Shown here: one piece after another, positions 1-11,149 of the stretch
How positions within the stretch are numbered: position 1 is the first letter of the stretch
Layout of the letters: every line of letters begins with the position of its first letter
Assembly (NCBI RefSeq): GCF_003573695.1
Contig: NC_039362.1
Span: forward strand, 13,350,063-13,414,062
Direction: 5' to 3'
From: Papaver somniferum
Lineage: Eukaryota; Streptophyta; Magnoliopsida; Ranunculales; Papaveraceae
Length of the DNA stretch: 64,000 nt
The notes under the pieces: generated by a model
Told to the model about the DNA's origin: nothing
Databases searched by the model: none
The model's input: the letters and a program-made list of their open reading frames with translations, nothing else
Program-made: the position numbers and the translations under genes

Positions 1-2064
1 CCATAGAAAGTTCCTTATGAGTTTTTCACATACTTTAATGACAGAAGACAGCCATTTGTAGATGGACATGTTGTATATGGGCACACTGCATAAAACATGT
101 TTGACTAAAACCAATCTGTCACTGAAGGATAACATTTTACCTTTCTATGCAGCTAACTTACTCTGCGATATTTCAACAATTGACCACACCATTACAGAAG
201 TGATTTTACCAGGAGCAAGAAGAACACCCAAGTATTTATCAAGGAAATTTGATAATTCCATGTTAACTGCTTCACTGATTATCTGCTTCCTTAGTTGAGA
301 TGCACCATCTACAAAACACTTACTTTTGGCTTTATTGATGATTGGACCTGAACTAGCTTGATATTCATCTAGCAATTGAAGTAAGCTTGAAATACTCTTC
401 TTTGCACCATTACAAAAGATGAAGACATCATCTGCAAAAAACAAATGGGTTGGATGTATCCCCTTTTTGATTACCATTGGTTGGAATTTACCTTTCTCTA
501 CTAGAGCTGAAATGTTTCTACTCAACACATCTTCCATCAAGGCAAAGAGTATTGGGGACAAAGGATCCCCTTGCTTTAAACCCCTCCCAACTGAGAAAAA
601 TCCACATGGACCACCATTTACCATTACAGAGAGCTTAGCTTATTCAAGCAAAGTAATTAACCATGAACACCAGTTAGAAGAAAAGCCATACTTCTGTAAT
701 AATTTGATCAGAAACTCCCAGCTAACTGAGTCATATGCTTGAGATATGTCCAGTTTGATTCCAACATTGCCACCTCTTCTTTTAAATTTCATTTCATTTA
801 CTAACTCTGAAGCTAACAAAACCTGCTCATGAATACTTCTGCCTTTGATGTAGGAAGCTTGCTGAGGTGATATCAACTTCTCCATAAGACGACTTATTCT
901 TGATGTAATTATTTTTGTGAAAATCTTGAATATGACATTACTTAGACCAATGGGTCTAAATTGGTTTGCAGTTCTTGCTCCTTGAGTTTTTGGCAGCAAT
1001 ACTAAGAAATTTGAATTCATCCCCTTTGGAATGAATTTTTTTCTCCAGAAGAATTGGATAGCATTTACAAGATCAGTTTGAATTATATCCCAGCAATTTC
1101 TGTAAAAAATTCCTGAAAAGCCATCAGGTCCTGGTGCACTCTTTGGATCCATAGAAAAAACAATGTTCTTAATCTCTTCATCACTTGGAATAGCATCCAA
1201 TTTAGTTTGATCTCCTTCTGTAATCACATTAGGAATAACATCCAATAATTATTCAACAATTTGAATAGGTTGATTTTGAAACTTTTTTTGAAAATGATTT
1301 ACTAAAGAATCTGCAATCTGGTTTTGATCAGCCAACACATTTCCATCTTCATCTTCAAGTTCACTAATTAAGTTTTTAGAGTTTCTAATCTGCATGTTTG
1401 TGTGAAACCACTTGTAGGATCATGACACTTTATAACCCCAGTCACTATAAATTTGCAACCACTTTTGATTAAAAACAACTCTATCTAAGTTGCAAAGAAT
1501 TCTTCTACTTCCATGTTGACAATTAGACCATGTAAATTGTAAACCAGTTCTAGGAGCTTGGAGTAGTTCACAATTATTTAAGCAATCATTGAATTCCAAC
1601 ATTGCAGTTCTATTTGGAAGTCTTCCACCAACTTTTTCTTCAAGACTTAATACTGCATTGAAGTCACCCAATAAAATCCAAGGTTTATTTAGAGCACTTA
1701 TCATCTCAATTTCAGACCAAAGAAATCTTCTTTGAGTAACTTTGACATGAGCATGAACACCTGATACTAAAACATCACCAACACTGAAAGTAATCATTTG
1801 ACTAGAAACTGAAATAACTTGAGGCTGAGTTAAGTTTTTATTCCAAAACAACCAAATGTTGCCTTTATTACCTGAAATTGAGTTATGAATCACCATACTT
1901 CCCATTCCTGGGAGATTCAGTTTATTGGAAAAAGAAGGACTACAATTTATTTTAGGTTTTGTAACCCAGACTAAAGAAGGATAAAACTGATTTACTAAAG
2001 ACCATAGTTTATCTTGAGCCCTTACTCTTTTAAGGCCCCTGATATTCCAAAAAATTATCTTCAT
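1..2064 (-). pseudogene. LINE ORF2: endonuclease and reverse transcriptase, four nonsense codons
   Basis: The frame starts MKIIFWNIRG, the usual opening of plant LINE ORF2, and stays in one frame to the window edge. It is broken only by TGA near 1420, TAA near 1246, TAA near 640 and TAG near 145. The endonuclease domain (residues 1 to about 215) has GDFN at 133-136 and a later LDR motif. The family's catalytic glutamate, expected in the sequence VTEPK, reads lysine here (K36). The reverse transcriptase shows the motif A region (LDISQAYDSV), motif B GLKQGDPLSPILF and motif C FADD. Below 145 the frame continues with the conserved thumb region (GKMLSFSDRL, YKWL, IRNFLW). No frameshift was found, which suggests decay by point mutation. 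Confidence 0.9.
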
Positions 2065-2702
2065 TATTTAAGTGGTGGATTCCTGGTACCTCCATTACCA
2101 GGATTCTTTCTAAAGGTGTATTTGTTGTTTAATGGTGCTGGAGCATTAACCTTTATTCTGTCAGAAACATTTGTTGAAGTAGAAGCATTATCAGATGATG
2201 AGGTGACCATTTCTTTCTCTACTACTTTTGACCATGAAGTAATTTGGATTGGGGTATTAGAGACAATACTATTTGATCCATTGAAAATTTTCACAATGTT
2301 ATTTTGTAAATTATTATCTTCAACAATCTTCAATATTTGAGGAACTTCTAAAATTACTGATTCAACTGATTTTTCTTGCTCATTACCTTCTAGATCATTA
2401 ATTACAATTGAGTCCAAGAGATTGAATCTCCCTCCCACCAACTTTGTTTGAGATGCAGTACTGACTTGTTGAACTTCAGGAGTTAAAATTTGGTTGATAA
2501 CTGAATCTTCTGCTGGAAAATTCTCAGTAATAGATTTATGAATACTAGCTTGTGGCCTTGGAGGAGTATTATGAATTTCAGATCTATCACAAATATCAAA
2601 AGGAGTAAAATGAGAAGGATTATTAACTTTAGCCCATAAAAGAAAAGATTTATGAACTTTCCTATCCATTTCATTGATTGACGAGGATTTTTTACGAGAC
2701 TT
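2064..2702 (-). pseudogene. LINE ORF1 C-terminal remnant
   Basis: An open frame of about 210 residues precedes the LINE endonuclease frame. It begins after an in-frame TAA with a basic stretch RKRKSRKKSSS, then MDRKVHKSFLLW near 2669, and ends with a glycine/asparagine-rich tail. Plant LINE ORF1 proteins bind RNA and usually carry a DUF4283-like domain and a zinc knuckle; neither is visible, so this looks like only the C-terminal part. Its stop codon TAA overlaps the ATG of ORF2 by one base (TAATG at about 2064), which would allow stop-restart translation. ORF1 identity rests on position rather than a recognised domain. Confidence 0.6.
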
Positions 2703-2703
2703 T

Positions 2704-2850
2704 CTTTTTCTTTAACTATTATACAAACAGTTAAAGTGTTGAATTAAAAAAAAATTCATCCTTAATATCAATCAATTCAGGAAATAGAGAATTTACATCA
2801 GGTGCAACAATAGGATTGCAAGACACGTGAAATTTTTCTCTTTTACTCCT
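2704..2850. other. Boundary between LINE and copia scrap
   Basis: A short AT-rich stretch with a homopolymer A run near 2746. I see no gene or repeat signal and cannot place the LINE 5' end exactly. Confidence 0.4.
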
Positions 2851-3443
2851 TTAAGATAAAAAAATCTTTAGCTTTCCAGCAAGAGTATTTCTGGAAAGTG
2901 TTTCAAGGTTGTTTCCTTCAACGATCCGATGTTTCTTAGAACCGTATCTAGCTGGTAGAGATATGAGAATCTTCATCACAATATCCTTTTCAGGAATAGT
3001 CTTACCCAATGCAAATGATGCATTAACAATTTCAGACACTTTGTGATTAAACTCATCAAATGAATCTTCATCAGTCATACGAGGGTTTTCCCAATCAGAA
3101 TTAGGTTTTGAAGCCTAGCTTCTTTTTCAGAGGTATTTCCTTCAAATACAGTTAGTCTCATTAGAAGATAGAATATTTATAATAGAATAGAATTCTTAGT
3201 GATAGATAAGTTTTAGTCTCCATATACCTTTTGTTGATGAAGTTCCTCCGAGCTCTTCAATATATCTTCTTCTTCAATTGGTAAACGGTGTGAAGTCTAA
3301 TGCTCAGCTGCACACTTCTATCCTAATACGAGACATAGCTATAAGTAGACTAGAAATCAAGTATATAGTTTTGATCTACTAAACTTGACAAACAAGCTTG
3401 AGATATCAACACTTGCGAGTTCGACCGAGCAGTGCTCTAACAA
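2851..3443 (-). mobile_element. Copia scrap: LTR start fused to gag
   Basis: On the minus strand the segment starts at 3443 with TGTTAGAGCACTGCTCGG, the 5' terminus of the long-LTR copia family seen four more times in this window. It continues for about 285 bp of LTR. At about 3155 it passes directly into gag sequence (SFDEFNHKVSEIVNASFALG, then KTIPEKDI), the copia-type gag polypeptide, which ends near 2851. The 3' two kilobases of the LTR, the primer site and the gag start are missing, so one deletion joined LTR to gag. The nearest relative here is the gag at 45,545-46,842. Confidence 0.8.
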
Positions 3444-4535
3444 AAGGGCATACTTAGTAACATAAGGAATGTAACTATTCATGTTACCTTTTAGTGGATC
3501 CACCTGTATTGGAGCTCGACGGGTTCTGTTCTTTCCATCTTTGTTTAAGGGTGTTGCTTTCTAGACATGAGCAGGAGTGCTTTGTTTGATAGACACGCTT
3601 TTGTATATAATTTGATCTCTGTTATCTATTTTGTTAGTGCTCATTTTTGTACTTATTATGGTATTTTATGCTTTTGTATGCGTTTTTGGAGAAATAATAT
3701 TTTGCGGAGAAATTGGCTCGAAAAGTGTTCCTGAGAGAAATTACTAAAGACACCCCAGAAGTATGTTGGAGATACCCCAGAAAAATGTTATTGGGATAAA
3801 GTTGTGGAGATTTTGAGCGAGAGTTAGTCGGGGTTTTGGCTGGAACTTGATTGGGATAAACTTGTGTAGATAAAATAGGAAGTGTATTGACTCAGAATCC
3901 TATAAAAGGGAGTTTTGAATTGATTTTTGATAAAACAAGGTAAAACAATATTCTCGGGATTTAATGTTGAAAACAATGAGGATATTTCGTTTAATTGGAA
4001 AGAATATCGTCTCCAAAATTAAGTATGTCTATTAAAAGTTACTTTTGGTTTAACGAGAGAATTTTGACAGCTAGTAGTCGCGTGGGAAAATAAAAGGAAA
4101 TTTTGTAGCTTACAAGAGAGGAGAATAAAAGATTTTGTGAAGATATTATGGTCTTGTCGTGTATATATAGAGTTTAGGGAGTCATAAAAAGAAACATCGA
4201 GAGGTTTGGGAAATCGCAGAGAATTGCAAAGAAGAATTGCAGGAAAGTATCCTGCTATGCTGGTGAAGAAGAACATCAAAAACGAAGACATGTTCAAGTC
4301 AGTCGCAGATAAGAACAGTCTGTCGCAAAAGCAGTCGATATTGGTTGTGCTTGCAAAAGACCTTCAGCGACTGAAAAGCGTTAAAAATCTCTGTTTGATT
4401 ATAAATTCATCTTTGTAAGCACTTTTTTAGCAGTAAACCGTTAGTTCATATTTATTGTAAAATTATCGTGATACATGAGGTCTGGGATATGAAGGAATAG
4501 ATGCTCCTAGTACTTGTAAAGAAGTAAAGTATTAC
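3444..4535. other. Unassigned AT-rich sequence with a promoter-like stretch
   Basis: No convincing gene. The stretch starting near 3643 (TGTTAGTGCTCATTTTTG) and a TATAAAAGG box near 3901 resemble a retrotransposon LTR with a promoter, but I find no matching partner LTR, primer site or terminal pair. A 70-residue plus-strand ORF at 4206-4418 and a 92-residue minus ORF overlap here; neither resembles a known protein. Confidence 0.4.
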
Positions 4536-5989
4536 TGTAGATGGGGCAAAACGATTTGCTGGCTTTCACGGGATTGAGGAGACGACCGTACGGAGGAGAC
4601 TCCTTGAACCGAGCGAAATGTTCAACCTCACACAGATGCACTGCAATAAGGGAGTGCTTTGAATTCGAGAGATCAATCTGTAGTACTTCGTCCTAAACCA
4701 AGACAATGGTCGTTCCAGAGTAAATTCGGTCACAAGAGAGGATGGGTTGATCTGTAGGAGGGAAGCTGAGAAATGTGTGGAATCAATGGTAATCAAAGAT
4801 TGTGGGTGTGTTGTGAATTCTGAATAAGATAAGTTCTGAATGATTGAATCTCTGTTGAGACTAATTACTCAGATTTTGAGTTAATCTCCTGTTTTCTGTG
4901 AGACGTGAGATCGTTGTATATTCAATCATGATTTCAGAGACTTATTTATATTGCTGGAATTGTAGACACCATGATCCCATGAAGTGTGACAGTTGATGGA
5001 ATCAAAGAGTGGGGAAATGGAAATCGTGTTTGAAACCAGTTGCTCATCGTGCGGAGACTTAGACGATTTTCCATCCACTACTTTATTAACTCCTTTAACT
5101 GATTGCACGACTTTCTCACATTCCAAAGTGTGTATGAATACACGTGTCGTAGACCGCCAGACCAAAATCCTAGTTAATATCCCCCATGTGACACGATTGA
5201 CGTCTCGTGGCTAATTAGTCAGTTGTTGACTTCATGACTTTATGGGAGAATGAGTCCATGTATTTGCTGAGTTGAACATTGATTTTGCTAAATATTCTGA
5301 AACTCATGAATTGAACGTGTCTGTTGAGACAGAGGTATAATTCTCACGTTGATAGTTGAGGCGAGCTAGTATTTCTCATTTGATAAATTGTTGAATATTG
5401 ATAGTTGAACCAATATTCCTTGATTTGAGCAAATATTGCTTATCTGAGCAAGTGTTGTTCGTCTGATGAATTATTGGTAGCGTGACCAAAATAAAACATT
5501 AATTAGAATACTGGTAGTTGAACCGAGCATAATTAATAAGAATATTGATCATGATATCGTCGTAAAGTTATTAGTATTCGAATATGGAATTATGATCCTT
5601 GGACTCAGAAACCCTAATTTGATCAATTGATGACCAATTGATGGTTTATTTCAAAATCAACCATGGAATAAAAGAGGGATCGGCTACATGAGACCATGGA
5701 TCGACCATGTAGCGTACATATGCTCATGTCAGTAAACACCAAGGTATCTTGAATAGTTGGTGATTTATTGATGAAAGAATGATTAAATGCTGGTTTAATC
5801 ATTTATTCGAAAAATGCTCGTCTGAGCCTTAGGTGATAAAACCTAATAAATTATGAAGGGGTGAGGGCCCGACCAAGGGATCATGAAACGACCCTGGGTG
5901 GTCACGGCATCGACTAACGATCATTCTATGAAATTCCAAAATTATTTGGAAGAGTTTTGGACCTAATACGTGCAATTGCGCAAATTAGG

Positions 5990-7045
5990 TCAAATCATGA
6001 AAATACGTGGGATCGGCTCATTGCGAGCCAAAGAGCCAACCCTGGTCGGTCAAGGTAACATGCTCACATCGTCAACACGTCCGTGTCTCAGTCCTGAGAA
6101 TCTTGATATTTTCTGGCGTGCGTTTGCGCAACCATTTGAGAAAATATGACAAAATCAGGGTTTTGCTGAAACTGAGGAAACTTCATGAGATGAAGGGAAA
6201 TAATTATAAAATGAAGGAATATGAGGTGTGGGACCGCTGGAGCCAATGCATGGCCGGCCGGCCAGTGACCATGGTCCCATGGTGCCTTTTCCTAATTTTA
6301 TAATATTTTTCATGATTTTATGAAAATATCATGAAATCAAGGAATTTTGTTGAAATTAAGGAGTTTCCTTAAAGTGAAAGAGTTTCCATGGGATCAAGGA
6401 AGCAAATAATAGTAAAATAATAAAATAAGGGCGTGTGGGGTCGGCTAGGGCATGGCCGGCCGGCTTGGGTCCGATCCCACAAATTTCTCTAATTTTATGT
6501 AATTTTTGTGTATTATTTTCCATGATTTGAAGGAATTTTCATAATTTGAAAGAAATACCATGAAATCAAGGAATTTCATGGGATCAAGAAAACCTTAAAA
6601 TAATAATAAAAAAATAAGGGGCGTGTGGGACTGGCTGAGGCATGGCCGGCCGGCTGGGCCTGGTCCCACGAGTTTCCCTAATTTTATATTATATTTTCAT
6701 GGTTTTGTGAAAATACCATGAGATTAAGGAGTTTTCATGAGATTAGGGAAATAATAATAAAATAATGAGGAACCATGAGGTGTGGGGCCAGTAGGGATCA
6801 ATGCATGGCCGGTTGGCCAATAATCACGGCCCCATAATGTTTTTCCCAATTTTATATTATTTTCTTGGTACGAAGGAAACACCATGAAACTGAGGAGTTT
6901 CCTCAAAACGAAGGATATTTGTTCAAATGAAAGGATTTTCATAAGATCAAGGAAAATAACAAAAAATATGATAAAATATAAAACTGGCGTGGGATTGGCC
7001 ACGACACGGCCGGCTGGCCAGCCAGTGAGCCCAATCCCTCAGCAC
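5990..7045 (-). repeat. GGCCGGCC-hairpin tandem units in solo LTR
   Basis: About five AT-rich units, each with a GC-rich core of the type GTGGGACCGG...GGCCGGCC...CCGGTCCCAC, lie roughly 170-200 bp apart (cores near 6230, 6435, 6620, 6780 and 6985). Each core can fold on itself. The same array occurs in the opposite orientation in the gypsy 5' LTR at about 51,290-52,270. Confidence 0.8.
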
Positions 7046-7349
7046 CTTGGTCAATATTTAATTATTTATTATTTTCCTTCCTATTTTGCATAGGTTCATC
7101 GTTTCGTCGTATTTTGAAATACTCGTTCATGCGGTGATTGTTAGTGCATCATCGTTGAGTACACTTACACCATTTGAGTCGGGGCTTACTCGGAGGTAGC
7201 TCAGACGCCCGTGCGTTGAATATTTATTACTAACCCACGGAATTCTGCTGAGTAACCATAGATTGAAGTAACGAAATATTGCGAAAATATCTGAATATTT
7301 TCGGAAATTCAGTGGATCAATCCAAGAATTTAGGAATAATTAACTTATG

Positions 7350-7501
7350 GCTCTATACTAGCAGAGCAAGCTGTCTAGGAGCATTAATTATTCTGACATG
7401 AGCTTGCTGGAGCTTCATATCCTTTATATAGTCAGGGAAAACTGTTGTTTGTATCTTGAAGACGTTATCGCTCTATACTAGCAGAGCAAGATGTCTAGGA
7501 G
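7350..7501 (-). promoter_or_regulatory. Duplicated 32-bp element near LTR start
   Basis: The sequence GCTCTATACTAGCAGAGC plus 14 further bases occurs at about 7350-7381 and again at 7470-7501, 120 bp apart. It contains a small stem (GCTCT...AGAGC). The pair is kept in every copy of this LTR in the window (16.5, 50.5 and 62.8 kb), which suggests a function in transcription or replication of the element. The function is inferred only. Confidence 0.5.
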
Positions 7502-7730
7502 CCGCCAATATCGTGATTCTATATTGAAATAATTACTGAAGTGTGTAGTATTCATGAAATATGTCGTTGTCCATCCGAGAGACTACATATCTGCATGTAC
7601 TCTGAGAGAAAGTATTCTCAGTCAGAGATTTGATGAGAGTCACGTGTCTCAATACTCACGTCTGATTGATGGATCAAAAGTTCGTATAATTATGGGTAAC
7701 CTTTGTCGAAAATCCACCATCTACAATTAC

Positions 7731-8322
7731 AAGCCTAAAAATATTGTCCAACCAAAATCTTCAATTGAGATGATATAGATTTGAACTGGTAAATAAGAAT
7801 TTGATTCTCATAATTAAAAAGATTCGGATTCTAGATTTAAATTCTAAAACTAAAAGTAGCATATTCAATCAAAAGTCGATATCAAGAGTATTGAGAACAC
7901 TGAGGCTAAGATTCCACTATTTTTGATTTTTTTTATGTCATTCAACATTAATAATTATCATGCAATTATAGACGTTAAATCTATAAAAAAATTGTGATTC
8001 TTAAGTATTTCCAATAGTAGATTTTCAAAATATTAATTTTTAATCTCAAGCATGGAACATCAAGATCCCTAAGCGTCAGCCAATTACGAACCCGAACAGT
8101 TAAATTCCGAATAACAAAACAAATACATATATAAGCTGCGAGTTTTATTGTTAATTTTCCATTTGATTTTATAAAACAAAATTGAACAATTCCACCACCC
8201 AAATTTAAGAATGAAAAAATTTACCCAAAATTAAGAACCTATGATTTGTTCGTTTCAAAATACATTTGACAAACGATTATTGACAAACATTAATGAACAA
8301 TACATGAACCAAAATACGAAAG
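7731..8322. other. AT-rich spacer, no gene seen
   Basis: This lies between the solo LTR target duplication and the copia LTR. A minus-strand ORF (7981-8202) is present in both duplicated units, but it is short, rich in I/K/L/R, has no recognisable domain and differs at its end between the copies. I do not call it a gene. Confidence 0.5.
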
Positions 8323-8987
8323 TGTTAGAGCATAGCTCGGTTGAACCCACCAAGCATTGGTACGCCAAGTTTGGTTGTCATATTTTAGTGAATCAAAACT
8401 CATTTTAAGAGTCGCTTGATTACGTACTAGATTCAACTTCGTATATGTTATCTTGAAAGTATTAGGATATGAGACATTACAAGTATTGCGAAAACTAGAA
8501 GAAGTGAAGAAGTAAGAAGCTATAAAGACAACATCATCCTTCCACTTGAGGTTAGTGATATTTGACTTGAACTGGTTCATTCCCTAACGTAACTTTCAAG
8601 TCGTGTGTATTGAAAACAAAACTGTGAAGCATGAACACTCTAGATAGAAATAGTATTAAGGAATAAAATACAAGGATTATTGCTTAACCATTAAACTTTG
8701 TAGATAAGACATCGACATAATCGCTTGAATGTTATTGTGATTATGTATGGGTATGAGGTGAGGATTTCATCCTAGGAAACAATGTTTTACATGTGTTTTA
8801 AGGAAGTAAGTTCATAAACTTGTTTTAGTATAACCTCTCGTGACTTCTTTATGTTCTTGGTAAAACTATTCACAAAGGCCTGACTTATGTATTGGTATGA
8901 CTTTTGTTAGTGAAACCGATCTTTAAGTAATCACCTTAGATGGTATGATCGAGTTTGTGATTTTGTGTATGACCGACTCTGGGTAAA

Positions 8988-9190
8988 GGGAACCGATCCT
9001 AGTAAGAGGTGCAACACATCACAAAGGGGAATCGATCTTTGTATGAGGTGCAACAAGTTTTTAGCAAAAAGGGGAACTGATCCTATGGACTTGTGCAACA
9101 CGTTTTTAGGCAAAGGGGAACCGATCCTATGGACATCTGAAACACATACAAGTTAGATACCATATATATATGGTGAACCGATCCTAGTAC
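8988..9190 (+). repeat. Micro-tandem repeat in copia LTR (unit A)
   Basis: Five imperfect units built on GGGGAACCGATCCTATGGAC start near 8989, 9028, 9071, 9115 and 9172, spaced about 40-57 bp. The array lies about 660 bp into the LTR. The other copia LTRs carry different short GC-rich repeats at the same relative place. Confidence 0.75.
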
Positions 9191-9730
9191 CTAGTCAACC
9201 AAATTTTGGAAAGCTAGTGTGACTATGCACATTACTCACATGGAGGTAGAACCGAAACTTGTTTTGGTAGAACTGTTAAACCCATGATTTGTGATTGAGT
9301 GTTCTTGATCAATCACATAGTTCTTGAAAGTCAGATGAACCAATTCTAAACTTGTTTGGAAGTGTGTCAACTCAGTTTCAAGGTTGTAAGTTTGAAAGAG
9401 GACTTACAAAGTAAGGATGTCGACATACTTTGAACACGTACAATAATGTTTATCTTTTATTGTTCAAAGTTATTCCTTAATAGCTAAAGGAAGAAAATCC
9501 CGGGATTGAAAGATAAATAAGTTAAAAATCTTTTATTTAAGGTTTTTAATTTTATTTAGGAAAATGAGAATTAGTACCGTGCATTTACTAGTTAAAGATT
9601 TTCCAAGAGATTTTCGGACAATATTTTGGACAGAGCATTTCCAGGAATTATGGAAACCGAATTTGGAATATATAGCATATCTTGAGAATATTTTCGGTTT
9701 TTGAAATTCCTTGGTGTCCAAACTTCCTTG

Positions 9731-9740
9731 TCTATAAATA
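9731..9740 (+). promoter_or_regulatory. Putative LTR TATA box
   Basis: TCTATAAATA lies about 1.4 kb into the LTR and is kept in unit B. Its place matches TATA-like boxes in the other copia LTRs of the window, so it is the likely promoter that starts the element RNA. Confidence 0.55.
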
Positions 9741-11065
9741 CTTGAAGTTTGCATTTCTAGCAAACTAATCCTTCGTGACAGCAAACTTCCTCGGTTGTGT
9801 TGTTACTGGTGTAGCCGCCTATTCAGAGAGGAGAGTAACCTAATTAGGCGAAATCTCTTACGGCCGCTCAATTTAAAGACTTCTTTGGGATTCAGAATCT
9901 CTACGAGTATCATTGGTGGAAACTAGATAATTGCGGTTTATCTTGTATTTTCGATTGATTTGATTGACTATCGGTAGTTGAAATTTGATTGCACCTAGTT
10001 TGTTTATACTTAAGAATCTTCTCTTCTGATATAAGATTCACTCAAACTAGATCGAAGTTTCGACAGGGATCTTTAGACTGTTTGTAGTTCTAAAGATGAT
10101 CTTGTGATAATCCATTGTTAACAGACTCCGTTCTGTGCGTGATTGATCACAAGAGATTCAAGTTGTTGTGTGCAGGTGTTTATTGAAGATCTAATAAGAT
10201 TTGAAAACAAAGAAGATATTGAAGATTTCTGATTTGGGGTTCATAATCTTTGGTGTGCACAATACTTGTTTCGGTATAAAGGATCCAACTATAATCGGTT
10301 TATCCTTGTGTTAGATTGGATTGATTAGTTGTGTAGATCGTCATCAATACAATTCTTTGTGATTAAAAGTATTGATTGCAAAATCTTAACAATTACTTCG
10401 GTAGTTGAGAATAAGATAGATCTAAGAACCTGATGAAGGAGTTTATTGAGATAAACAGAAGAGCCTTTGTCGAACTCATATCACTTGGTTGAAGAGAGTT
10501 GCTACCAAACAAATTTGTTGTTCATTTACTGTTTGGAATACGAACCAAAGGAGTTGTTCCAAGTACGTGACTTATTCATAAGTTGGAGGCATGGGAATAC
10601 AGACGGAACTAGGTGAACTATAGGTTTAGTTGCTTGGTCTCAACTATACGAAGTTGGTTTAATTTTGTGTAGCGGCTTAATCCTGAGAGTATTCAATTCT
10701 GGACAAGGTCCCGGGGTTTTTCTGCATTTGCGGTTTCCTCGTTAACAAAATCTTGTTGTGTCATTTACTTTTATTTTCCGCAATTATAATTGTTGTTATT
10801 AATATAAAGTAAATTACACAAACGTTAATTCCTATATACTTGATAACAATCCTATTGTGTTTGGTTAAGTCCTAACCTTTTATCAAGTAAACATACTTCG
10901 TTGTTGTATTGTCTCGATCTCGTATCCATAGACGAGCACACGAAGTGTAAACAGAGTAGTTGCATTGTCTCGACTCAGTCCATAGACAATCACTTTCGGA
11001 GAAAGGACTTATAGGTAGGAAATTTTTTAGCTTGAGGTATATTTGGGTACCCTCTCCTTTTCAAT

Positions 11066-11077
11066 TGGTATCAGAGC
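11066..11077 (+). other. Copia primer-binding site
   Basis: TGGTATCAGAGC, complementary to the 3' end of plant initiator methionine tRNA, lies two bases after the LTR end. This is the standard minus-strand primer site of plant copia elements and fixes the element's orientation. Confidence 0.9.
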
Positions 11078-11149
11078 AGGCAAACACGAAAAGATCTAAC
11101 AATCTGTATTTGGTGCGATCCAGCTTATAAGAACGAACTCGAGTTCTCA

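Larger units (their letters stand above)
1..2703 (-). mobile_element. L1-type LINE retrotransposon, cut by window edge
   Basis: A non-LTR retrotransposon is read on the minus strand. From right to left it shows an ORF1 tail, an apurinic-endonuclease domain, a reverse transcriptase and the start of the C-terminal region, which runs off position 1. No LTRs, poly-A tail or target duplication can be seen because the 3' end lies outside the window. The 5' limit is set at an in-frame TAA near 2703; the true edge against the neighbouring copia scrap at 2851 is unclear. Coding capacity is lost through nonsense codons. Confidence 0.9.
4536..7725 (-). mobile_element. Solo LTR of the long-LTR gypsy family
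   Basis: The segment begins TGTAGATGGGG and ends CCACCATCTACA, the reversed ends of the 5' LTR at 50,302-53,969. It is flanked on both sides by ATTAC (4531-4535 and 7726-7730), a perfect 5-bp target-site duplication. No internal region is attached, so this is a solo LTR left by LTR-LTR recombination. It is 3,190 bp against 3,668 bp for the related LTR; part of the difference lies in the number of GC-rich repeat units inside. The reversed TATA sequence lies near 4942-4953. The right 0.7 kb of it is duplicated at 16,179-16,892. Confidence 0.93.
8323..11063 (+). mobile_element. Copia 5' LTR, unit A
   Basis: The LTR begins TGTTAGAGCATAGCTCGG and ends TTTTCA just before the primer-binding site, giving 2,741 bp. 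Very long LTRs of this kind are typical of the SIRE/Maximus-type copia lineage; that lineage call is an inference. No matching 3' LTR or target duplication was found, so the element is truncated on its right side. Confidence 0.85.

Noticed and set aside
7981..8580. Minus ORFs 7981-8202 and 8290-8580, repeated in unit B, as conserved genes
   Set aside because: Conservation is explained by the recent duplication. The second lies across the copia LTR start, and neither has a domain.
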